From assembly GCA_963835085.1 (NCBI GenBank), contig CAWIED010000001.1:1240001-1304000 (forward strand): a DNA stretch of 64,000 nt. Direction: 5' to 3'. The notes below the pieces were generated by a model. The model worked only from the letters and a program-made list of their open reading frames with translations. It was not told the DNA's origin and did not search any database. This document shows, in pieces, positions 47,173 through 56,569 of the stretch; the stretch's first letter is position 1; each line of letters opens with the position of its first letter. Made by a program: the position numbers and the translations under genes. The DNA is from JBDIAG01 sp963835085. Lineage in GTDB: Bacteria > Actinomycetota > Actinomycetes > Actinomycetales > CAWJMD01.

Positions 47173-48256
47173 AAACACTGCCTGATTGGGCGGACACAGG
47201 GTAGGTCGAGACGGCTTGGGTGACCTCGAGCGCCGCGTGGTCTCCGACGCGGTAGACCGTGCCACCGGGGATCCGCACCGAGATCGGCTGCGTCAGACCC
47301 GGCACACCGAGGCGCATCAACGCGTCGTGCCCGAAGTACGACTGAGACCGGACAATGCCCAGCACCGCAGCATCGTCTGCTGGCCCCACGCTGATCTGTT
47401 CCGGACGGATCAGCACCTCGCAATCGCCCTCATCGCCGTGCCAGTGTCCGACCTCCAGGCGGCCCAACGCGCACATCACCCGCACGCCGTCCCGGCCGCG
47501 GATGATGTGGCCCGGCATGACCAAAGCCTCCCCAAGGAAACGGCCCAACTCGGCGTCAGCGGGACGGTCGTACACCGCGCGTGGATCGCCCGCCGCGACC
47601 ACCCGACCGCCACGCATGACAACGAGATGATCCGCCAACGACATCGCCTCAGCCTGATCATGCGTCACCAGCAAGGTCGTCGACCCAAGACTGCGCAACA
47701 GATCACGGACCTCCTCCCGCAGTTCGGCCCGCAGTTGCGCGTCCAGCGCAGAGAACGGTTCGTCCAACAAAATCAGCGCCGGCTCAGGAGCCAGCGCCCG
47801 CGCCAGGGCAACCCGCTGCTGCTGGCCGCCGGACAGCTGGTCGGGTCGCCGCTCGCCCAACCCGGCCAGGCCCACCAGGTCCAGCAGCGATTTCACGCGA
47901 TCACGCCGGGCACGACGTGACCTTCCGACCAGGCCGAAACCGATGTTCTGCCAGACCGTCAGGTGCGGAAACAGCGCCCCCTCCTGTGGCACGATCCCGA
48001 CCCCCCGCTCATACGCTCGGACAAAGGCGGTGGGTGAGACGAGCTCCCGGTCGCGCAGCGTGATCACCCCAGCATCAGGACGCTCGAACCCTGCAACGCA
48101 GCGCAACAACGTCGTCTTGCCCGACCCAGAAGGACCTAACACGCTCGCAAACGCGCCAGAGGGCACAACAAGATCGACTCCATCGACGGCAACCGTCACA
48201 GACGCACCCCGATGGGTCGCCGGAAACGTCTTACAAAGCCCCTGCACGCTCAACAC
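47168..48256 (-). CDS. fbpC: Iron(III) ABC transporter ATP-binding protein
   Basis: A 362-residue ATPase of the FbpC/PotA group: Walker A LGPSGSGKTT (about residue 39-48), Q-loop, signature LSGGQQQRVALARAL, Walker B LILLDEPFSALD, His in VTHDQAEA, and a C-terminal TOBE-like regulatory part. It is the first gene of the cluster and ends inside the iron box that precedes fbpA. It may have its own upstream promoter, not identified. Confidence 0.9.
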   Translation of the reverse strand: MLSVQGLCKTFPATHRGASVTVAVDGVDLVVPSGAFASVLGPSGSGKTTLLRCVAGFERPDAGVITLRDRELVSPTAFVRAYERGVGIVPQEGALFPHLTVWQNIGFGLVGRSRRARRDRVKSLLDLVGLAGLGERRPDQLSGGQQQRVALARALAPEPALILLDEPFSALDAQLRAELREEVRDLLRSLGSTTLLVTHDQAEAMSLADHLVVMRGGRVVAAGDPRAVYDRPADAELGRFLGEALVMPGHIIRGRDGVRVMCALGRLEVGHWHGDEGDCEVLIRPEQISVGPADDAAVLGIVRSQSYFGHDALMRLGVPGLTQPISVRIPGGTVYRVGDHAALEVTQAVSTYPVSAQSGSVC

Positions 48257-48438
48257 AGCTCACTACCGTAATCCGCCGGACCCGACTCGCGATCACGATC
48301 CCGCCGGCGAACAGGCAGGGCTGCTCGCAACCAACCGGCACGAGCCGGATGCCTCGCTCAGCGGCAGGTCGGAGCCCTATTCCTCAACAGGGGGAGGTTG
48401 CGCGCCACCGATGGACACTTCAATCCCTGGATACGACG

Positions 48439-48463
48439 AGAGGCCCCGGAATCCAGGGCCTCT
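48439..48463 (-). terminator. Hairpin downstream of tRNA-Leu
   Basis: AGAGGCCC and GGGCCTCT arms (8 bp) around a 9-nt loop, beginning 6 bp past the tRNA 3' end on the minus strand. No T-run follows. Confidence 0.5.
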
Positions 48464-48468
48464 GTAAG

Positions 48469-48553
48469 TGTCCGAGGGGGGACTTGAACCCCCACGCCCG
48501 ATAAAGGGCACTAGCACCTCAAGCTAGCGCGTCTGCCATTCCGCCACTCGGAC
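48469..48553 (-). tRNA. tRNA-Leu (anticodon GAG)
   Basis: An 85-nt cloverleaf read on the minus strand. The acceptor stem GTCCGAG pairs with CTCGGAC. The anticodon loop TTGAGGT gives GAG. A long variable arm (class II, as expected for Leu) and the T-loop GTTCAAGTC are present. The CCA tail is not encoded. Confidence 0.95.
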
Positions 48554-48686
48554 AAGCGCAACCATCTCGGCAGCGCGGCGATTAGATTAGCACGCCTGTG
48601 ACCGGCTTCCAGCCGGGCCTGAGGGCGGCGACGTTGCTACACAGCGGATAACGTCGCAGCAGCCGACAACCTCCGGGAGGAACGTC

Positions 48687-50018
48687 ATGAGCACAGCCTC
48701 GTCGAACCAGCTGAGCACGCATCCCTCGGCCACCGACGAGGTGGTCGAGCTGTGCCGCGACCTGATCCGCATCGACTCCTCCAACTACGGCGACGGCTCC
48801 GGCCCGGGGGAGCGGCGGGCCGCCGAACACGTGCTGGGGCTGCTCGACGAGGTGGGCATCGAGGCCGAGCTGCTGGAGTCGGAGAGGAACCGTTCGAGCG
48901 TGGTCTTCCGGCTCGAGGGCGAAGACTCCACCAGGCCCGCGCTGGTGCTGCACGGCCACCTCGACGTGGTGCCAGCCCAGGCCGCCGACTGGCAGGTCGA
49001 CCCGTTCGCTGGCGAGATCCGCGACGGCTGCCTGTGGGGCCGCGGCGCGGTGGACATGAAAGACATGGACGCGATGATGCTGGCCACCATCCGCGAGCTG
49101 GCCCGCACCGGAGCCAAGCCCGCGCGCGACGTCGTCGTGGCCTTCTTCGCCGACGAGGAGGCCGGTGGGGTCAAGGGCGCGCACTGGGTCGTCGACCACC
49201 GTCCAGACCTGTTCGCCGGCGCCACCGAAGCGATCAGCGAGGTGGGCGGCTTCTCGATCGAGGTGGGCGGCCAGCGCTGCTACCTCCTGCAGGTGGCAGA
49301 GAAGGGCATCAGGTGGCTGCGGCTGGTAGCCCACGGCCGCGCCGGGCACGGCAGCCAGGTTGCCACCGACAACGCCGTCACCCACCTGTGTGAAGCCGTC
49401 GCCCGGATCGGCAGCCACCGCTGGCCGTTGGAGATCACTCCGGCGGTGGGCGAGTTCCTCGACGGCATCAGCGAACTCACCGGAGTGGCCTTCGACCGCG
49501 ACGATCCGTCGGAGCTGCTCGAGCAACTCGGCACCACGGCCCGATGGGTCGGGGCGACGCTGCAGAACACTGCCAACCCCACCGTCTTGCAGGCGGGCTA
49601 CAAGCAGAACGTCATTCCCGGCAGCGCCAGCGCGCTCATCGACTGCCGCTTCCTCGCCGGCCGCGAGGACGAGTTGATGGCCACCATCATCGAGCTCGCT
49701 GGTGAGCACGTTGAGGTCGAGACCCTCGTTCGGGACGTCGCGCTCGACGCGCCGCTCGACGTGCCGTTGCGCGACTCGATGATCAGCGCCCTGCTGGCCG
49801 AAGACCCCGAGGCACGCGTGTTGCCGTACTGCCTCTCGGGCGGGACGGACAACAAGTCGCTCAGCCTGCTCGGCATCAACGGCTACGGCTTCGTGCCGCT
49901 TCGGCTCCCCGCCGACCTCGACTTCTCGGGCATGTTCCACGGAGTGGACGAACGGGTGCCGCTCGACGCGCTCCGCTTCGGCACCCGAGTGCTGGGCCGC
50001 CTGCTGAGAAACTGCTAA
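48687..50018 (+). CDS. M20-family metallopeptidase
   Basis: A 443-residue di-zinc peptidase/deacylase of the ArgE/DapE/CPG2 group. The metal ligands lie in LVLHGHLDVVP (His), GRGAVDMKDMDAMM (bridging Asp), FADEEAGG (catalytic Glu pair) and a C-terminal His (SGGTDNKSLSLLG region). The lid domain carries the expected YKQNVIPGSASALIDCR. ATG 48687 has GGGAGGAACGTC upstream. The substrate is unknown; a peptide or N-acyl amino acid is likely. Confidence 0.85.
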   Translation: MSTASSNQLSTHPSATDEVVELCRDLIRIDSSNYGDGSGPGERRAAEHVLGLLDEVGIEAELLESERNRSSVVFRLEGEDSTRPALVLHGHLDVVPAQAADWQVDPFAGEIRDGCLWGRGAVDMKDMDAMMLATIRELARTGAKPARDVVVAFFADEEAGGVKGAHWVVDHRPDLFAGATEAISEVGGFSIEVGGQRCYLLQVAEKGIRWLRLVAHGRAGHGSQVATDNAVTHLCEAVARIGSHRWPLEITPAVGEFLDGISELTGVAFDRDDPSELLEQLGTTARWVGATLQNTANPTVLQAGYKQNVIPGSASALIDCRFLAGREDELMATIIELAGEHVEVETLVRDVALDAPLDVPLRDSMISALLAEDPEARVLPYCLSGGTDNKSLSLLGINGYGFVPLRLPADLDFSGMFHGVDERVPLDALRFGTRVLGRLLRNC

Positions 50019-50105
50019 GGGCTAGCCCTAAGCCGTTCGGGGAATTCTTGCTTCGGCGCCGCGTCCGACCTTGCATCGACGCGCCGGTCTGGCAGCCTGC
50101 TCTGC

Positions 50106-50981
50106 GTGACAGTCATAGCGGCAGCGGACGGTTCGGCACTCGGCAACCCCGGCCCGGCCGGATGGGCCTGGTACGTGGACGAGGACACCTGGGACGCCGG
50201 CGGCTGGCCTCGCGGCACGAACAACATGGGCGAGCTGACGGCGGTCCTGGAGTTGCTCCAGCAGACTGCGGATCTCGATGACGATCTGCTGATCTACTGC
50301 GACTCCAAGTACACGATCGACTCCATCATGAAATGGATGCCGGGCTGGAAGGCCAAGGGCTGGACGAAGAAGGACGGCAAGCCCGTCCTCAACCTCGAGA
50401 TCATGAAGGCGCTCGACCAGGCCATGTCCGGTCGCCGCAGCGGTAAGCGCGAGGTGCGGTTCGAATGGGTGAAGGGGCACTCGGGCCACCCGCTCAACGA
50501 GGCCGCGGACAGGCTGGCCAACGCCGCGGCGGCGTCGTGGGCCAGCGGCATCGCGCCGGATCCTGGCCCGGGCTTCACCGGGACCCGGCGCGAAACGGAG
50601 TCCTCCGGCGCGCTCCAACACCCGCCCGAGCAGGACACTCCCGAGCAGGACGCGGCCGAGGTCATCGAGCTTGAATGCCAACTGCTGAGCGAACAGACGC
50701 GCCGCGACCCGGAGGCCCTCGACCGGCTCTTGCATCCGGCTTGGCGCGAGATCGGCGCCTCCGGGCGGCTGGTGTCACGCGCGGAGGTGCTGAAGGGCCT
50801 GGCACCAGCGGCGGCGACCTTGGAGGTGATCGAGGTCAGCCGGCCGGCCCCGGACGTGCTGATGCTGCTGTGGCGGGCGTCGTCACCCGTGCGGGGGTCT
50901 TCGCTGCGGTCGTCCCTCTGGACACGCGAGCACGGACGCTGGCAGCAGCTCTTCCACCAGGGCACCGTCGAACCCGGCTGA
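50106..50981 (+). CDS. RNase HI-like protein with C-terminal NTF2/DUF4440 domain
   Basis: A 291-residue two-domain protein. The RNase H domain (1-150) shows the four acidic residues: AAADGSALGNPG (Asp8), NNMGELTAV (Glu), YCDSKYTIDS (Asp) and GHSGHPLNEAADRLA (Asp). It degrades RNA in RNA/DNA hybrids. A Glu/Ala-rich linker leads to a DUF4440-like NTF2-fold domain (about 180-291, FHQGTVEPG at the end), possibly for small-ligand or dimer contact. GTG start at 50106. Confidence 0.83.
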   Translation: MTVIAAADGSALGNPGPAGWAWYVDEDTWDAGGWPRGTNNMGELTAVLELLQQTADLDDDLLIYCDSKYTIDSIMKWMPGWKAKGWTKKDGKPVLNLEIMKALDQAMSGRRSGKREVRFEWVKGHSGHPLNEAADRLANAAAASWASGIAPDPGPGFTGTRRETESSGALQHPPEQDTPEQDAAEVIELECQLLSEQTRRDPEALDRLLHPAWREIGASGRLVSRAEVLKGLAPAAATLEVIEVSRPAPDVLMLLWRASSPVRGSSLRSSLWTREHGRWQQLFHQGTVEPG

Positions 50982-51046
50982 GCAGCCGCAGTTCCGGAAC
51001 GCGCCTGGGGTCGGTCACGGCCCAGGCGTCGGGCAGCTTGCCCACG

Positions 51047-51129
51047 TGCTGTTCAGGGACTCGACCGCGGGTGGCGTCCCCGCCGCCCGGCAGCCTTCTT
51101 GCGCACCTGCTGTTCAGGGACTCGACCCT
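51047..51129. repeat. Short direct repeat, spacing 63 bp
   Basis: TGCTGTTCAGGGACTCGACC occurs at 51047 and 51110, with GGCAGC and GCGCAC nearby in both. It lies in the 220-bp gap between the RNase H and DUF5703 genes. Role unknown. Confidence 0.4.
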
Positions 51130-51202
51130 GCAGATCCGGTCGGCGCAGGCTCATCCGGCGACAAGGACGCGGGGTGGCACCTGATGCGGGCCGCTGGCCC
51201 GC

Positions 51203-51436
51203 TCAACTCGTGCGCCGCACCCGCATGATCCTGCGGCGCAGCCAGACCTTGCGCGCGCCACCGACATAGACGACGACCCTGGCCAGCTCCCATCGGCCGT
51301 ACTCGGCCTCCTCGGTGAGCAACTGGGACGCGGCGGAGCGCGAAGTGGAACGCGGCAGGGTGAGCACCCGATACTCGTAGTCGGGGCCCGTCGGCCGAGG
51401 CCGGGAGTGTGTGAACTGTGTTGGCATCACTGACAT
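51203..51436 (-). CDS. DUF5703 family protein
   Basis: A 77-residue protein. The core YEYRVLTLPRSTSRSAASQLLTEEAEYGRWEL (in pieces: YEYRVLTLPRSTSRSAA, AEYGRWELARV) and VWLRRRIMRVRRT are the family signature found across actinobacteria. ATG 51436 is used; 51427 is a close alternative. It is divergent from the acidic protein gene with 29 bp between. Confidence 0.75.
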   Translation of the reverse strand: MSVMPTQFTHSRPRPTGPDYEYRVLTLPRSTSRSAASQLLTEEAEYGRWELARVVVYVGGARKVWLRRRIMRVRRTS

Positions 51437-51465
51437 TGTGCCCCCACACAGGATACGGTCGGGTC

Positions 51466-51801
51466 ATGACCACAGACCCGCGCGCCGCGCTCGATCGACT
51501 GGTGGCTGCGCTGGAAGCACACCTGTCTGCGGCCCAGCAACGGCGCGGTAACGACGACCCTGCCGTCTCCCGCGCCTACGACACCCTGGCCGACGCTTTC
51601 GACACCTATGACGAGGCACTCTTCGACGCCTACGGCGAGACCACGCCGTTCGAGTTGTACGACGAAGACGACGACGATGACGACGACCTTGACGACGAAC
51701 CCGACGAAGAGGATCTGGATCCCGACGACCTCACGGGCAACGACTTCGACGACCACGTCGACGTCGAACTTGAAGACAACCTGGGCCACGAGCGCGCCTG
51801 A
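51466..51801 (+). CDS. Acidic actinobacterial protein of unknown function
   Basis: A 111-residue protein. The N-terminal half is helical (RAALDRLVAALEAHLSAAQQR). From residue about 55 it becomes extremely acidic, with runs of Asp and Glu (DEDDDDDDDLDDEPDEED). No catalytic motif. ATG 51466 follows a weak site. Such tails often bind basic partners or nucleic-acid-binding proteins, but the role here is unknown. Confidence 0.65.
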   Translation: MTTDPRAALDRLVAALEAHLSAAQQRRGNDDPAVSRAYDTLADAFDTYDEALFDAYGETTPFELYDEDDDDDDDLDDEPDEEDLDPDDLTGNDFDDHVDVELEDNLGHERA

Positions 51802-52032
51802 GGCGCGAGTGGGCCTCGCAAAACCGGCAGGCTCGCGAGAGGATTGGCTGCCCGGCTGGCATGCCTCACCCGGCTCGCTCAGGTGGGTCGCTCAGTCGGT
51901 TCGGGGGTGGGTGTCAACCCGGCGTTCGGGGTTGCGTCTGACGAGGAAGGCGCAGCCCTTGTGGGTGAATCACAGTCTTTCCGGACGTCTGATTCGATCT
52001 TCCACGTAAGACGCCTGACGCGGTGCCTACAC

Positions 52033-52215
52033 CGCGAACGGCACCACTCAACGACCCAACCCCAGCCCCGACACTCAACCGGATGCCAACCGCGGCGAAT
52101 ACCCCGCGGACGGCACCACTCAACGACCCCAACCCCAGCTCCGACACTCAACCGGGTGCCAACCGCGGCGAATACACCGCGAACGGCACCACCCAGCGAC
52201 TCTGGACCGTGCGGG
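52033..52215. repeat. Second tandem array of 72-73 bp hairpin repeats
   Basis: Anchors CGCGAACGGCACCAC-like at 52033, 52105 and 52178, spacings 72 and 73. TGCCAACCGCGG and CCGCGAACGGCACC arms flank an AT-containing loop, the same architecture and period as the array at 22944-23510. The parts between hairpins differ from that array. Confidence 0.7.
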
Positions 52216-52259
52216 GTCGAGTCCGGTTTCCGGGGGCTGTGAATGGGGTCGGTTTCTGG

Positions 52260-52300
52260 CGCTATGGCGATGCCCCGCCGGGCGGGGCATCGTCGTAGCG
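52260..52300. repeat. 41-bp dispersed palindrome, copy D
   Basis: CGCTATGGCGATGCCCC and GGGGCATCGTCGTAGCG arms with a CGCCGGG-type centre. Confidence 0.8.
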
Positions 52301-52623
52301 CAGGAAAAGCCCCTGCCCCGCGACTGTCGAAACCTCCCTTTGCGGAAGACCCGGGCAGACTGCGGCTTCCCACCGCCGGCTCCACCCGCCTACCGCCCCG
52401 GATCCGTCCACCTGTCCCATGACTCGGCCCGCCTGTCGCCCGGTCCCGCCCCTCCACCCCTGGGCTGCCCACGCGTCGCTGAACTCGCCATCTGTCGCTG
52501 ACCTGCCGGAGCCCCGTCGGCGGGCTGGCCCCATCTGTCACTGGGCTAGCTGGACAGACCTCGACACCCACACCAGACGACCAACCGAACGGCATTGCAG
52601 TGAATCCAGTCGGACGGGAGACC

Positions 52624-53568
52624 TCAAGCGGGTGCGGACACGTCGTCCAGCGCTTGCCGGATCGCCGGCGGCAGCACGAGGTCGTCCGAACCCAGAACGA
52701 TCTGCAATTGAGCGGCAGTACGGGCTCCGACCACCACGCTGGCCACCTGGGGCGCGTCCCGCGCCCAGGCCAGCGCCACCTCGGCCGGGGCGGCGTCGAG
52801 ACCCTTGGCGGCGGTGTTGACGGCTTCCACGATCTGCGCGCAGCGTCCGCTCAGGTAGGGCCGAATGTAGCCGGCGAAGTGATCTGAAGCGGCCCGGGAG
52901 TCCGGGGGAGTGCCGTGCCGATACTTGCCGGTCAGCACTCCGCGACCCAGCCCCGACCAGCCGATCACCCCGGCTCCCACGGCAGCGGCCGCCTCCATCA
53001 CGTCGCCTTCGATCGTGCGCCTGAGTAACGAGAACTCCTGCTGCGCAGCCACGATCGGCGCCTCGGAGGTCTCTGCCAGGGTGGCGGTGCGGGCCAGCTG
53101 CCACCCGGAGAAGCCGGCCACCCCCACATACCGGGCTCGGCCGGTGCGCACGATGTACTCCAGGGTGCCGAGCACCTCGGGCAGGGGCACCGCGTCATCC
53201 CAGGCGTGCACGCAGAACAGGTCGACATGGTCGGTGCCCAGCCGGATCAACGACTGTTCGAGGTCCGCCAGCAGGGCCCGCCGTGAGACGTCGATCACCG
53301 GCTGACCGACGCCTCGGCGCACGCCAGCCTTCGTGACGAGCACGAGCTCACGCCGGTCGACCACCTCGGCCAGCAGCTTGCCGATCAGTTCCTCACTGGC
53401 CCCGGCGCCGAAGCTCGATGCCGTGTCGAGGTAGCGACCGCCCGCGTCGAGATAGAGGCCCAGCTGCTCACGCGCCTCGTGTTCATCGGTGTCGCGACCC
53501 CACATCATGGTGCCCAGCCCCACCGCGGACACTCGAAGCCCGCTGATGCCGACCCGCCGCTCCTCCAT
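52624..53568 (-). CDS. Aldo/keto reductase-like protein lacking the catalytic Tyr
   Basis: A 314-residue (beta/alpha)8 AKR-family protein. The opening VGLGTMMWGRDTD, Lys in VTKAGVRRG, His in LFCVHAWDD and the cofactor region near GVIGWSGLGRGVLTGKY are present. In the active-site segment DTASSFGAG the usual catalytic Tyr (five residues after Asp) is Phe. That would cripple normal NADPH-dependent carbonyl reduction, so it may be a binding protein or use a different mechanism. ATG 53568. Confidence 0.8.
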   Translation of the reverse strand: MEERRVGISGLRVSAVGLGTMMWGRDTDEHEAREQLGLYLDAGGRYLDTASSFGAGASEELIGKLLAEVVDRRELVLVTKAGVRRGVGQPVIDVSRRALLADLEQSLIRLGTDHVDLFCVHAWDDAVPLPEVLGTLEYIVRTGRARYVGVAGFSGWQLARTATLAETSEAPIVAAQQEFSLLRRTIEGDVMEAAAAVGAGVIGWSGLGRGVLTGKYRHGTPPDSRAASDHFAGYIRPYLSGRCAQIVEAVNTAAKGLDAAPAEVALAWARDAPQVASVVVGARTAAQLQIVLGSDDLVLPPAIRQALDDVSAPA

Positions 53569-53669
53569 GTGGCCAACCCTAGGGGCATGTCCGACAGGCC
53601 ACCCCCAACGAGACGCACGGCACGCGGAAACGTCAGAAATGCCTCAACAGTCCTCGCTACGATGACGGC

Positions 53670-54737
53670 ATGCGCCTGGGACTCAACCTGGGGTACCGGA
53701 GTCGAGGCGAGACCTTCGACCTTCACCGTGCCCTCGTACGACAGGCCGAAGACCTTGACTACGCGGTGTGCTGGGTGGCGGAGGCATACGGCTCTGACGC
53801 CGCCACGGTGCTGGGGGCCCTGGCGGTCTCGACGACCCGGATCGGACTGGGCTCGGCGGTCTTTCAGCTGCCCGCACGGTCGGCAGCGATGACCGCCATG
53901 ACGGCGGCCACCCTCGACGAGATCTCCGGCGGACGCTTCCACCTCGGCCTCGGGGTCAGCGGTCCACAAGTCTCCGAAGGCTGGCACGGGGTACGGTTCG
54001 ACGCGCCTTTGGAACGTACCCGTGAATACGTCGACGTGGTGCGCCTGGCGCTGGCCGGCCAACGGGTCGCCTACTCAGGAAAACACCTGACGCTGCCCCT
54101 TCCCGACGGGCCGGGAAAGGCTCTGCGGCTCACGATCAGCCCCCTGCAACAGCATCTGCCGATCTATCTGGCAGCAGTGGGCCCGCGCAATCTGCAGCTT
54201 GCCGGCGAGATCGCCGACGGGTGGCTGGGCATCTTCTTCGCTGCGTCGCAACCAGCCGCGTCGCTGGATCACCTGATTGCCGGCCGCAGGAGGGCCGGTC
54301 ATGACGGTCCCGATCCCTTGACGGGCTTCGACGTCTGCGTGTCGGTGCCCACCGCCGTGCACGACGATCCGCAGGCGGCGGCCGACCTGGTGCGCGGCTA
54401 CTACGCGTTGTACATCGGCGGAATGGGTAGCCGCGACAAGAACTTCTACCACGCCACCGCCACCAGACTGGGCTTTGGCGCCGAAGCCGATACGGTCCAA
54501 GACCTCTTCCTCTCGGGCAGCCATCGCGAGGCGGCCCAGGCGGTGCCGTTCGATCTCATCGACGCCACCGCACTGCTCGGACCGGTGGCCCGAATCGCCT
54601 CACGACTCAAAGGTTTTGCCGAAGCCGGGGTTAGCACGCTGGCCGTCAGCCCGTTTGCCGCCGATGCCGCCGGACGCGCGCAGGTTCTGTCCACAGTTGC
54701 CGATGCCGCCCGCGGCTCCGGCGTCCTGACGAAGTAA
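53670..54737 (+). CDS. LLM-class (F420-dependent) oxidoreductase
   Basis: A 355-residue luciferase-like monooxygenase-fold protein. It starts MRLGLNLGYRSRGETFDL, has EISGGRFHLGLGVSGPQV (the LGxG turn) and AVGPRNLQLAGEIADGWLG. These fit the F420-dependent branch common in actinobacteria. ATG 53670; uppP starts 14 bp after its stop, so they share a transcript. The substrate is unknown. Confidence 0.83.
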   Translation: MRLGLNLGYRSRGETFDLHRALVRQAEDLDYAVCWVAEAYGSDAATVLGALAVSTTRIGLGSAVFQLPARSAAMTAMTAATLDEISGGRFHLGLGVSGPQVSEGWHGVRFDAPLERTREYVDVVRLALAGQRVAYSGKHLTLPLPDGPGKALRLTISPLQQHLPIYLAAVGPRNLQLAGEIADGWLGIFFAASQPAASLDHLIAGRRRAGHDGPDPLTGFDVCVSVPTAVHDDPQAAADLVRGYYALYIGGMGSRDKNFYHATATRLGFGAEADTVQDLFLSGSHREAAQAVPFDLIDATALLGPVARIASRLKGFAEAGVSTLAVSPFAADAAGRAQVLSTVADAARGSGVLTK

Positions 54738-54751
54738 CGGAGTTCGCATTC

Positions 54752-55594
54752 ATGGGTTGGCTCGAAGCCATCGTCCTGGGTCTGGTGCAGGGCCTCACGG
54801 AGTTCCTGCCGGTCTCCTCCAGCGCGCATGTGTTCATTGCGGGCAAGCTCTTCGGCGGCAGCGATCCCGGCGCAGCCTTCACCGCCGTCACCCAGTTGGG
54901 CACCGAGACCGCGGTGGTCATCTATTTCTGGCGTGACATCGTCCGGATCGTTCGGGCGTGGGCCTTGGCGCTGGTGGGCAGACTGCCCCGGAACGACCCC
55001 GACGCCCGGATGGGATGGCTCGTCATCATCGGCTCCATCCCGATCGTGCTGCTCGGCCTGCTCTTCCAGGACGCCATCGACTCCACCTTGCGGAACCTCT
55101 GGATCACCGCGGCGATGCTCGGGGGAGTGGGGCTCGTCATGGGGTGGTTCGACGCCAATGCGCGGCATCGCAAACACCTCGACCAGCTCACCTGGCGCGA
55201 CGGCATCTACTACGGGCTGGCTCAGGCCTGTGCCCTGATTCCGGGTGTGTCCCGCTCAGGCGGCACCATCACGGCCGGCCTGGCGATGGGCTACACCCGA
55301 GAGGCCGCGGCACGGTATTCGTTCTTGCTCGCGATTCCCGCCGTGCTCGGCTCCGGGCTGTTCAAGCTCCTGGACATCGCCAAAGACCCGGTAGCGCCGG
55401 CCTGGGGCCCCATCGCCGCTGCGACGCTTATCGCCTTCGTCGTGGGCTATGCGGTCATCGCCTGGCTGCTGCGCTACATCTCCACGCACAGTTTCCGGCC
55501 ATTCGTCATCTACCGGGTGGTGCTGGCCGTTGCCCTGGTGGTGTTGATGCTCACGGGAGTGCTCTCTCCGACAATGCCGGGCTCGGGCAGCTGA
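54752..55594 (+). CDS. uppP: Undecaprenyl-diphosphate phosphatase
   Basis: Recycles the lipid carrier of cell-wall synthesis. The 280-residue membrane protein has the two BacA signatures LVQGLTEFLPVSSSAH (residues about 11-26) and LIPGVSRSGGTI (about 162-173), and about eight helices. Resistance to bacitracin is a known effect. It follows the LLM gene closely and ends 3 bp before the convergent corA stop. Confidence 0.93.
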   Translation: MGWLEAIVLGLVQGLTEFLPVSSSAHVFIAGKLFGGSDPGAAFTAVTQLGTETAVVIYFWRDIVRIVRAWALALVGRLPRNDPDARMGWLVIIGSIPIVLLGLLFQDAIDSTLRNLWITAAMLGGVGLVMGWFDANARHRKHLDQLTWRDGIYYGLAQACALIPGVSRSGGTITAGLAMGYTREAAARYSFLLAIPAVLGSGLFKLLDIAKDPVAPAWGPIAAATLIAFVVGYAVIAWLLRYISTHSFRPFVIYRVVLAVALVVLMLTGVLSPTMPGSGS

Positions 55595-55597
55595 CGG

Positions 55598-56569
55598 TTA
55601 CAGCCAGCCCGAGCGTTTGAACCAGCGGTATAGCAGGATCGAGGCCAACACCATGACACTGAGAGCGCCGTAATACCCGAACTCCACATGCAGTTCCGGC
55701 ATGTTGTCGAAGTTCATGCCGTAGATGCCGGCCACCATCGTCGGAAAGGCCGCGATCGCCACCCACGCTGAGATCTTGCGCATGTCGGTGTTCTGTTGCA
55801 CGCCGACGATGGCCAGATGCGCGCTGAGTACGTCGGAGAGCAGCCTGTCCTGGCTTTCCACCATCTCAGTCACCTGCAGGAGGTGATCGCTCACGTCGCG
55901 GAAGTAGGGCTGGGTCTCGCCCGCCACATAGGGCACCGCGCCGTGCGCCAACCGCCGTACCGGCTCGGCCAGGGGAGTGGCGGCACGACGGAACTCCAGC
56001 ACTTCGCGTTTGAGGGCGTAGATCACGGCCACGTCCGACTCGCGCGAACCGGCAAACACCTGGGTCTCGATGCGATCGAGGTCGATCTGCAGTTCGGTCT
56101 CGATGGCCAGGTACGAATCCACCACGGCATCGAGCACCGCGTACAGCACCACGGAGGGGCCTTTGGCGAGTACCTCGGGCGTGCTCTCCAGCTGCTGGCG
56201 CACCTTCCACAACGGCATGCCGTCACCGCGCCGCACGGTCACCACGAAGCGGTCGCCGAGAAAGACCATGATCTCGCCGGTCTCGATGTCAGACGTGTTC
56301 TCCACGTATTTCAGGGTTTTCACAACCGCGAACGTGGAATGCTGGTACGTCTCGAGTTTCGGTCGCTGGTGGCCGGTCACCGCGTCTTCGACGGCCAGCG
56401 CGTGCAGGCCCAATTCTTGGGCGACCATCACGAACTCCGTGTGCGTGGGCTCTTTCATGCCGATCCAGAGAAAGCCCTCGTCTTCTGCCCGGCGTTGGGC
56501 CAGAGCCCACGCATAGTCAGTGCACGCCTGTCGCTCACCTTTGACGTAGGTGGCCACGTCGATGATCAC
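55598..56569 (-). CDS. corA: CorA-type magnesium transporter
   Basis: A 323-residue cation channel: a large cytosolic N-terminal domain, a long helix, then two C-terminal spans, with the GMN selectivity motif in GIYGMNFDNMP (about residue 282). The C-terminus is RWFKRSGWL, rich in basic residues as usual. The start ATG 56569. It is convergent with uppP and divergent from the histidine phosphatase gene. Confidence 0.92.
   Translation of the reverse strand: MIIDVATYVKGERQACTDYAWALAQRRAEDEGFLWIGMKEPTHTEFVMVAQELGLHALAVEDAVTGHQRPKLETYQHSTFAVVKTLKYVENTSDIETGEIMVFLGDRFVVTVRRGDGMPLWKVRQQLESTPEVLAKGPSVVLYAVLDAVVDSYLAIETELQIDLDRIETQVFAGSRESDVAVIYALKREVLEFRRAATPLAEPVRRLAHGAVPYVAGETQPYFRDVSDHLLQVTEMVESQDRLLSDVLSAHLAIVGVQQNTDMRKISAWVAIAAFPTMVAGIYGMNFDNMPELHVEFGYYGALSVMVLASILLYRWFKRSGWL

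Larger units (their letters stand above)
51802..52623. other. Gene-free region with two kinds of repeat
   Basis: About 820 bp with no supported gene. It holds a short tandem array of 72-73 bp repeats (52033-52215) and a 41-bp palindrome (52260-52300). The rest (52301-52623) is Pro/Arg-rich in all frames and looks non-coding. Confidence 0.6.

Noticed and set aside
48469..48553. Integration site at tRNA-Leu
   Set aside because: No integrase gene or repeat of the tRNA 3' end was seen nearby.
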